Shown here piece by piece: positions 34,721-40,124 of a stretch of DNA of 40,124 nucleotides; position 1 is the first letter of the stretch, and each line of letters starts with the position of its first letter. Made by a program: the position numbers and the translations under genes. Origin of the DNA: an uncultured Bacteroidales bacterium (GTDB taxonomy: Bacteria; Bacteroidota; Bacteroidia; Bacteroidales; Muribaculaceae); NCBI GenBank assembly GCA_900544535.1, contig UQVH01000025.1, forward strand, positions 1 through 40,124. The letters are read 5' to 3'. Under the pieces are notes generated by a model. That model was not told the DNA's origin, ran no database searches, and was given only the letters and a program-made list of their open reading frames with translations.

Positions 34721-35734
34721 ATGGAACAGACACAATATACCCCCGCCAACTATAAGAGCAACCAATCAGTGCGCTGGTGTCCCGGCTGCGGCGACCACGC
34801 CATCCTGAACACACTCCACAAGGCAATGGCCACAGTGGGCGTGCCTCCCCACAAGACGGCAGTCATCTCCGGTATCGGCTGCAGCTCCCGTCTGCCCTAC
34901 TATATGAACACCTATGGTTTCCACACCATCCACGGCCGTGCTGCCGCCATAGCCACCGGCTTCAAGGTTGCGCGCCCCGACATGACCGTATGGCAGATTT
35001 CCGGTGACGGCGACGGTCTGGCTATCGGCGGCAACCACTTCATCCATGCTGTTCGCCGCAATGTCGACATCAACATGATCCTGTTCAACAACAAGATCTA
35101 CGGTCTGACAAAGGGTCAGTATTCGCCTACCAGCGACCGCGGCTTCGTGTCGAAATCGTCGCCCTACGGCACAACCGAAGACCCGTTCATCCCCGCAGAA
35201 CTCGTGTTCGGCGCACGCGGCAACTTCTTTGCGCGCAGCATCGACGTCGAGCTTCAGATCTCGCAGGAAGTGCTCGTGGCCGCCGCCCGCCACAAAGGCG
35301 TGTCGGTTGTCGAAGTGCTCCAGAATTGTGTGATCTTCAACAACGGCATACACAACTTCATCACCGACCGCGAACATCGCGCCGAGCGTACGATCCACCT
35401 CGTACACGGCGAGAAGATGCTCTTCGGCAAGGACAACGAAATGGGCCTTGTGCGCGACGGATTCCTGCTTAAAGCAGTCAAAGTCGGCGAGAACGGCTAT
35501 ACGATTGACGACGTGCTCGTTCACGACGCTCACACCCCGTCAAACTTCCTGCACCAGCAGTTGGCTATGATGGACGGGCACGATCTGCCGCTGGCACTGG
35601 GTGTGATCCGCGATGTGGACGCTCCCGTCTACAACGAGGAGATCGAGGCTCAGATCGCCGAAGTCCGCGGCCGCAAGAACTTCTCTTCGCTGCGCGACAT
35701 GGTGCTCGCAGGTGAAACCTGGACGGTTGAATAA
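34721..35734 (+). CDS. korB: 2-oxoglutarate:ferredoxin oxidoreductase, beta subunit
   Basis: The thiamine diphosphate-binding subunit, 337 residues. It has the CPGCGDH segment near the N-terminus, SGIGCSSRLPYY, and the cofactor motif SGDGDGLAIGGNH followed by NNKIYGLTKGQYSPTS. No 4Fe-4S ferredoxin domain is fused. The start lies 2 bases after korA, so the subunits are co-translated, and a perfect hairpin ends the unit downstream. Confidence 0.93.
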   Translation: MEQTQYTPANYKSNQSVRWCPGCGDHAILNTLHKAMATVGVPPHKTAVISGIGCSSRLPYYMNTYGFHTIHGRAAAIATGFKVARPDMTVWQISGDGDGLAIGGNHFIHAVRRNVDINMILFNNKIYGLTKGQYSPTSDRGFVSKSSPYGTTEDPFIPAELVFGARGNFFARSIDVELQISQEVLVAAARHKGVSVVEVLQNCVIFNNGIHNFITDREHRAERTIHLVHGEKMLFGKDNEMGLVRDGFLLKAVKVGENGYTIDDVLVHDAHTPSNFLHQQLAMMDGHDLPLALGVIRDVDAPVYNEEIEAQIAEVRGRKNFSSLRDMVLAGETWTVE

Positions 35735-35756
35735 GAGAGAGAATTTCTCGCATACA

Positions 35757-35790
35757 GCAACCGCCGGTGCCTCAGGCTTCCGGCGGTTGC
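35757..35790 (+). terminator. Terminator of korAB
   Basis: GCAACCGCCGG (35757-35767) pairs perfectly over 11 bp with CCGGCGGTTGC (35780-35790), followed by TTCATTG, only weakly T-rich. Confidence 0.6.
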
Positions 35791-35982
35791 TTCATTGTGG
35801 GAAGCGATCCTCCGGCTGTAATGCCGAGTCAGACTTGGCTGTGTTAACTTTTGTTTGCAATAGGAGGCTTGATATGTGCTATATTTAAAATAAATTAGTT
35901 TATATGTGTTGAAATTTGTATATTTTAAGATTAATAAGGGAATTTTAAAATAATAATAATTTCACAATACGAAAAAACTAAG
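35791..35982. other. AT-rich intergenic stretch before ino1
   Basis: The first 80 bases are of mixed composition; the rest is very AT-rich with TAATAATAAT-like words. No reading frame, RNA or ordered repeat that I can support. It probably carries upstream promoter elements for ino1. Confidence 0.4.
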
Positions 35983-35990
35983 TACTTTTG
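35983..35990 (+). promoter_or_regulatory. -7 element for ino1
   Basis: TACTTTTG fits TAnnTTTG, about 105 bases before the ATG. The -33 region has no clear TTTG. Confidence 0.45.
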
Positions 35991-36095
35991 GTGGCTCAAT
36001 CATAAAGATCGTATCTTCGGTCTGATATGTGCTAAAACGCAGCAATCAAGAAAATTAACCTTAATAAACTACTATTCAGTTAGTAACGAACAATC

Positions 36096-37439
36096 ATGGC
36101 AAAATCTACCGTAAAACCCGCCAACGGTAAGCTTGGCGTACTCGTAGTAGGCCTTGGAGCCGTTTCATCGACATTCATGACCGGTGTTCTCATGGCCCGC
36201 AAAGGTCTTGCAAAACCTGTCGGCTCTATGACTCAATATGACAAGATTCGTGTTGGCAAGGGAGCTGATAAAAAATATCTCCACTACAAGGACATTGTTC
36301 CTATGGCCGATCTTAACGACATCGTATTCGGCGCATGGGACGTATATCCCGCCAACGCTTATGAGAGCGCTGTCTATGCAGAAGTTCTTCAGCCCAAGGA
36401 TATTGAACCGGTGAAGGACGAACTCGAAAAGATCGTCCCGATGAAGGCCGCTTTCGACCACAACTATGCAAAGCGTCTCGACGGTGACAACGTGATGACC
36501 GACAAGACCCGCTGGGAAATGGTCGAGCAGCTCCGCGAAGACATCCGCAATTTCAAGAAAGAAACCGGTGTTGATCGCGTTGTAGTTCTCTGGGCCGCTT
36601 CTACCGAAGTATATGTTCCGGTTGACGAAGAAGTTCACGGTACTCTCGCCGCTCTCGAAGCAGCAATGAAGGCTGACGACAAGGAACATATCGCTCCTTC
36701 GATGTGCTATGCTTACGCAGCCCTCAGCGAAGGTGCTCCCTTCATCATGGGTGCCCCCAACACAACTGTCGACATCCCTGCAATGTGGGAACTCAGCGAA
36801 AAGACCGGTATGCCTATTGCAGGTAAGGACTTCAAGACCGGCCAGACTCTCGTTAAGTCAGGTTTCGCTCCCATCATCGGCACCCGCTGCCTCGGTCTCA
36901 ACGGCTGGTTCTCGACCAACATTCTCGGCAACCGCGACGGTCTCGTGCTCGACGAACCCGCCAACTTCCGCACCAAAGAGGTTTCCAAGCTCTCTACCCT
37001 TGAGTCGATCCTCGTTCCGGAAGATCAGCCCGATCTCTACAACGCCAACTGCGGCGGTGCAGAAAAGGGCGGCCATCAGGGCTACTACCACAAGGTTCGC
37101 ATCAACTACTATCCTCCGCGCAACGACAGCAAGGAAGGCTGGGACAACATCGACATCTTCGGCTGGATGGGTTACCCGATGCAGATCAAGATCAACTTCC
37201 TCTGCCGCGACTCTATCCTCGCCGCTCCTCTTTGCCTTGACCTCGTGCTCCTGAGCGACCTCGCCGCACGTGCAGGCCGTCACGGCATCCAGCGCTTCCT
37301 GAGCTTCTTCCTCAAGAGCCCGATGCACGACTACACCAAGGGTGAAGTGCCCGTAAACCACCTCTTCCAGCAGTACACCATGCTGAAGAACGCTATCCGC
37401 GAAATGGGTGGCTACGAAGCTGACGAAGAAATCGACTAA
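36096..37439 (+). CDS. ino1: myo-Inositol-1-phosphate synthase
   Basis: Converts glucose 6-phosphate to inositol 1-phosphate with bound NAD. The 447 residues have the nucleotide loop GVLVVGLGAVSS at about 13-24, the central GAPNTTVDIPA segment, and the catalytic lysine-bearing GKDFKTGQTLVKS region followed by GWFSTNILGN, then the NYYPPRNDSKEGWDN and GYPMQIKINFLCRDS stretches. The architecture is the archaeal/bacterial type rather than the eukaryotic one. In Bacteroides this enzyme feeds the synthesis of phosphatidylinositol and inositol sphingolipids. The lipid-phosphate partner genes often found beside it are not in this window; the gene stands alone with its own promoter and a strong terminator. 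Confidence 0.93.
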   Translation: MAKSTVKPANGKLGVLVVGLGAVSSTFMTGVLMARKGLAKPVGSMTQYDKIRVGKGADKKYLHYKDIVPMADLNDIVFGAWDVYPANAYESAVYAEVLQPKDIEPVKDELEKIVPMKAAFDHNYAKRLDGDNVMTDKTRWEMVEQLREDIRNFKKETGVDRVVVLWAASTEVYVPVDEEVHGTLAALEAAMKADDKEHIAPSMCYAYAALSEGAPFIMGAPNTTVDIPAMWELSEKTGMPIAGKDFKTGQTLVKSGFAPIIGTRCLGLNGWFSTNILGNRDGLVLDEPANFRTKEVSKLSTLESILVPEDQPDLYNANCGGAEKGGHQGYYHKVRINYYPPRNDSKEGWDNIDIFGWMGYPMQIKINFLCRDSILAAPLCLDLVLLSDLAARAGRHGIQRFLSFFLKSPMHDYTKGEVPVNHLFQQYTMLKNAIREMGGYEADEEID

Positions 37440-37474
37440 TCAGCGCCTATTCATCACATTTTAGATTATAATGG

Positions 37475-37514
37475 CTGTTCCGGAGGATTTGATTCTTCCG
37501 GAACAGTCTTTTTT
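37475..37514 (+). terminator. Terminator of ino1
   Basis: CTGTTCCGGA (37475-37484) pairs perfectly with TCCGGAACAG (37497-37506) and is followed by TCTTTTTT. The stretch 37515-37616 has no feature I can support. Confidence 0.85.
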
Positions 37515-37616
37515 GTTGCACGTTTTTTGCCGGAGGGTGAGAGGGGGTGGTTTTGCACGAGCAAGCTCGCGCTACCGGAACAAAGAGCATGGACGGCTGT
37601 CGTTTTCGCGCTTCGG

Positions 37617-38039
37617 TCAGAGGGAGGCGTATTCGGCGGTGGCGTCGAAGCAGGGGCAGGCTTTGGGGGCAAAGTCGCGGTGTGAGCGGATGGATGCTTC
37701 GGGATAGATGCGGCGGAGTGCGGTCAGGAGCTTCAGAAGTGTCGTTTTCTGCGCGTCAGTGCGTGTGTCGGCAGGTCGGCCCGTGCCGTCGGCCATGAGG
37801 CCTCCTGCGTAGGCTATGCCGATGCTCTGAGCGTTATGGCCGATGCAGTGGGCGCCGGGTTCGTCGAGCGGGCGTCCGGGACTGACTGTGCCGTCAAGTC
37901 CGATAAGATAGTGGTAGCCTATGGAGCGGAAGCCTCTTTGGCGGTGCCAGCGGTCGATTTCGGCTACGCTGACGTCACGTCCGGCCGGTGTGGCGGTACA
38001 GTGGATGATGATTTCGGTGATGTTTCTCATAATTTGCAT
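37617..38039 (-). CDS. N-acetylmuramoyl-L-alanine amidase, T7-lysozyme-like
   Basis: A compact 140-residue Amidase_2 domain and nothing else. The zinc site is clear: His13 (IIHCTAT), His120 (SHRDF) and Cys128 (KACPCFD), with Tyr/Lys helpers in GYHYLIG and the GHNAQSIGIAYAGG core. It would cut the bond between muramic acid and the stem peptide. There is no signal peptide or membrane anchor, as in phage endolysins. Many Bacteroidales carry such stand-alone copies, often of prophage origin; here no holin or other phage gene is beside it. Start may be 38039 or 38030. It has its own -7 box upstream. Confidence 0.88.
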   Translation of the reverse strand: MQIMRNITEIIIHCTATPAGRDVSVAEIDRWHRQRGFRSIGYHYLIGLDGTVSPGRPLDEPGAHCIGHNAQSIGIAYAGGLMADGTGRPADTRTDAQKTTLLKLLTALRRIYPEASIRSHRDFAPKACPCFDATAEYASL

Positions 38040-38115
38040 CTGTTTTTAGGTTGATAAATGGTTGGGGGCCAACACCGGATCTGCCCTATGATCCGAGGGA
38101 TTTGGCTTACAGATG

Positions 38116-38123
38116 CAAAGTTA
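38116..38123 (-). promoter_or_regulatory. -7 element for the amidase gene
   Basis: TAACTTTG on the minus strand, just past the end of gldH. The -33 half would fall near the end of the gldH coding region and is not clear. Confidence 0.5.
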
Positions 38124-38142
38124 ATACCGGTAGTACCCGATT

Positions 38143-38640
38143 TTAGTGCGATAATGCGGAGGAGCCGGAATTTTTTATGAAAATTCCGACCTGCTCGATT
38201 CCCCGGAGGGTGTCGACGCGCATGATGTGGCGCAGGGCGACGGGGCGGGTGAGGTCGATGCGGCTGCGCGGGCTGACTGTCAGGTCGCGCTGATAGCCGG
38301 TGCCGAATCCGCTGCCGAGCCAGCGGCCGTAAAGGTCAGCGAGCGGCATGTTGATGGTGTCGCGCATCAGCCACGGGCCATCGCTGTGGTAGGTCAGCTC
38401 CAGCCAGATGTTGGAGTAGGGATAGGCGTTGTTGTGGCGCAGGGCTACGTGGAGAGTCCCGTCGATGATGGAATCGTTGTCTGTGAGCGATGTGTCGACC
38501 GGCAGAAGGCTGACAGTGTCGGTATAGGCCCAGCCGTCGGCCGGAAGTTGCTCCCAGCTGCTATAATCGCGCTCCCCGCGGCCACAGGCCACGAGAAGCG
38601 CAAGAAATGTCGCTATAATAATATAGGTGAGTGATCGCAT
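38143..38640 (-). CDS. gldH: Gliding motility-type lipoprotein GldH
   Basis: A 165-residue lipoprotein with a lipobox LVAC (lipidated Cys19) after a hydrophobic segment. The body shows the family pattern: WEQLPADGWAYTDTV, LHVALRHNNAYPYSNIWLELTY and GRWLGSGFGTGYQRDL. GldH belongs to the set first found in gliding flavobacteria, but it is widespread in non-gliding Bacteroidales. It lies 12 bases after ricT on the same strand, a neighbourhood I know from other Bacteroidota. Its molecular job is not established. Confidence 0.85.
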   Translation of the reverse strand: MRSLTYIIIATFLALLVACGRGERDYSSWEQLPADGWAYTDTVSLLPVDTSLTDNDSIIDGTLHVALRHNNAYPYSNIWLELTYHSDGPWLMRDTINMPLADLYGRWLGSGFGTGYQRDLTVSPRSRIDLTRPVALRHIMRVDTLRGIEQVGIFIKNSGSSALSH

Positions 38641-38652
38641 CTATCGGATCTC

Positions 38653-39924
38653 TTATTCCTGTTTGTCGCGTTCCTGATTGTCGCGGAAAGCTTTGGGAAT
38701 GCGGTTGGGACGGTCCTGACGACCCTCCTTGTTGCGTTCGCGGCGCGGTTGCTTCTGCTGATCACCGGCGGGTTTCTGAGGCTTTGTAGCGTCTGATTTT
38801 TCCGCCTGAGGTTTCTGCTGCGGCTGTTGTGGGCCATCGGCTTTGGGGGCAGTTGCGGAGCCGTTGCCGTTCTTCTTTTTGCGTTTTTTCTTTTTGGCCT
38901 TGTCGAAGCGTGTGAGATCGTCCTGCGACGCAAGATCGATGGGTCTGGCTTTGACGGTGCCTTTGTCTGCGTCGTCGGCCTGAAGCTGCAGAGGCTTTTC
39001 GCCTCGGCGGTTCAGCTCAATGACCTCGAATGCGCGGGCGGCGTCGATGGTGACGAGATTGGCCGCGATCTGCTTGTCGGTCGAGTAGGTGATCTCCTTC
39101 TTGAAGATGTCGGTCTTGAAGTGGTAGTAAGTGTTGTCGGCTGTTTCGAGACGGACTTCGCGCGGGGGGAGGTAGCGGGCGCTCTCGACGTAGGTGTCGA
39201 CCTCGAAGTTGAGGCAGCATTTAAGCTTGGCGCACTGTCCGGCGAGCTTCTGGGGATTGAGTGAAATGTCCTGATAGCGTGCGGCGCTGGTGCCTACGGA
39301 GACAAAGTTTGTCATCCAGCTTGCGCAACACAGTGGACGCCCGCATGAGCCGATGCCGCCGATGCGGCCCGCTTCCTGACGGGCTCCGATCTGCTTCATC
39401 TCGATGCGCACCTTAAATGTGTCGGCGAGGACCTTGATGAGCTGGCGGAAATCGACGCGCTCGTCGGCGATGTAGTAGAAGATGGCCTTGTTGCCGTCGC
39501 CCTGATACTCGACGTCACCGATCTTCATGTTGAGATTGAGCGATTCGGCGATCTTGCGGGCACGGATCATGGTGTCGTTCTCGCGGGCCTTTGCCTCCTC
39601 GTATTTTTCGAGGTCGGCGGGTTTGGCCTTGCGGAAGACGCGCTTGATCTCGGCGTCGGGCTTTACGTTGGCGCGGCGCATCTGGAGAGCGACGAGCTTT
39701 CCGGTGAGGGTAACCACGCCGATGTCGTGGCCGGGAGCCGACTCGACAGCCACGGTGTCGCCGATGGCCAGGTCTATATTGGCGGAGTTTCGGTAGAAGC
39801 CCTTGCGGGTGTTCTTGAACTGCACCTCGACGATGTCGAAGTCAGTCACGCCGCCGGGGATATCCTCCATCCAGTTGAAGCAATGGAGCTTGCCGCGGGG
39901 GCATTTTCTGTCTTTTTCTTCCAT
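38653..39924 (-). CDS. ricT: RicT/YaaT-like PSP1-domain protein
   Basis: A 423-residue homologue of the B. subtilis RicT protein, which with RicA and RicF affects RNase Y cleavage and other processes. The PSP1 core (about 25-330) includes VEVQFKNTRKGFYRN, the DERVDFRQLIKVLAD region and the cysteine clusters SCGRPLCCASW and QCAKLKCCLNFE that hold Fe-S clusters in the relatives. The last 80-90 residues are a Lys/Gln/Pro/Arg-rich disordered tail not found in the Bacillus protein. It ends 12 bases before gldH and begins 15 bases after the end of an rny gene, so the contact between RicT and RNase Y has a genomic echo here. Confidence 0.85.
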   Translation of the reverse strand: MEEKDRKCPRGKLHCFNWMEDIPGGVTDFDIVEVQFKNTRKGFYRNSANIDLAIGDTVAVESAPGHDIGVVTLTGKLVALQMRRANVKPDAEIKRVFRKAKPADLEKYEEAKARENDTMIRARKIAESLNLNMKIGDVEYQGDGNKAIFYYIADERVDFRQLIKVLADTFKVRIEMKQIGARQEAGRIGGIGSCGRPLCCASWMTNFVSVGTSAARYQDISLNPQKLAGQCAKLKCCLNFEVDTYVESARYLPPREVRLETADNTYYHFKTDIFKKEITYSTDKQIAANLVTIDAARAFEVIELNRRGEKPLQLQADDADKGTVKARPIDLASQDDLTRFDKAKKKKRKKKNGNGSATAPKADGPQQPQQKPQAEKSDATKPQKPAGDQQKQPRRERNKEGRQDRPNRIPKAFRDNQERDKQE

Positions 39925-39939
39925 GTCGCAGGCCCTCCC

Positions 39940-40124
39940 TTACTTGGCGAAGCTTACGGAGCGGGTCTCGCGGATTACGGTGATTTTGACCTGTCCGGGA
40001 TAAGTCATTTCGTCCTGGATGCGGCGGGCGATTTCCGAAGAGAGTTTTTCGGTCTCGACGTCGTCGATCTTGTCGGCGCCGACGATCACGCGCAGTTCGC
40101 GGCCGGCCTGAATGGCGTAGGTCT
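39940..40124 (-). CDS. rny: Ribonuclease Y, 3' end only
   Basis: The last 60 residues of a gene that continues beyond the right edge: AIQAGRELRVIVGADKID, then LSSEIARRIQDEM and YPGQVKITVIRETRSVSFAK. This C-terminus (with the YPGQ and VIRET motifs) is characteristic of RNase Y, the membrane-anchored endoribonuclease that starts mRNA decay in many bacteria; the HD and KH domains would lie outside the window. It lies directly upstream of ricT on the same strand. Confidence 0.88.
   Translation of the reverse strand, partial: TYAIQAGRELRVIVGADKIDDVETEKLSSEIARRIQDEMTYPGQVKITVIRETRSVSFAK

Noticed and set aside
37471..37707. Open frame starting in the ino1 terminator
   Set aside because: Its first codons are the terminator stem and it then overlaps the amidase gene in antisense; no family features.
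38116..38160. Full promoter for the amidase inside gldH
   Set aside because: Only the -7 half is convincing; no -33 element with good spacing was found, so only the box is reported.

Overview
The window reads as chromosomal DNA of a gut Bacteroidales, most likely a Muribaculaceae-like member of the Bacteroidota. Support comes from repeated -7 elements of the form TAnnTTTG with an upstream TTTG or TTG, a gliding-type lipoprotein GldH next to a RicT homologue, a histone H1-like Hc1 gene, a two-subunit 2-oxoglutarate:ferredoxin oxidoreductase, an archaeal-type inositol phosphate synthase, and an IF-2 with a very long N-terminal extension. Species cannot be fixed from sequence reading alone.

Layout, left to right. 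(1) 49-4608 (-): a 1519-residue secreted multidomain pectin methylesterase. (2) 4914-9430 (+): an isolated pair, an 829-residue protein of unknown function and an intact phage-type large terminase, separated by an array of 9-bp repeats. No other phage genes are present. (3) 9514-9687 (-): histone H1-like gene. (4) 9960-12321 (+): M16 metallopeptidase overlapping a GT2 glycosyltransferase. (5) 12490-18082 (+): rimP-nusA-infB followed by folK, with a hairpin plus T-run in the leader. (6) 18107-22788 (+): accessory block of a polysaccharide flippase, a glycosyltransferase and a TIR-WD40 protein, followed by a three-hairpin repeat-like element. (7) 23000-24221 (-): xerC overlapping a ribosome hibernation factor. 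(8) 24381-27062 (-): padR-pspC-tlpA-like operon with a perfect palindromic operator inside its promoter. (9) A second copy of the 9-bp composite repeat, then dapA, an M23 peptidase and ndk (all -). (10) tRNA-Val(UAC). (11) 30603-35734 (+): polyprenol-phosphate mannosyltransferase-like gene with a strongly folded leader, pyrC, korA and korB. (12) 36096-37439 (+): ino1. (13) 37617-40124 (-): T7-lysozyme-like amidase, gldH, ricT and the 3' end of rny.

Most genes are housekeeping: translation and transcription, folate, lysine and pyrimidine synthesis, central carbon metabolism, envelope. The parts that invite a second look are the orphan terminase pair with its nonamer array, the TIR-WD40 protein that lacks the NTPase domain usually placed between such modules, the folded leader ahead of the mannosyltransferase/pyrC genes, the PadR palindrome, and the leader hairpin of the nusA operon. 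All calls rest on reading motifs, lengths and layout; no database search was run.
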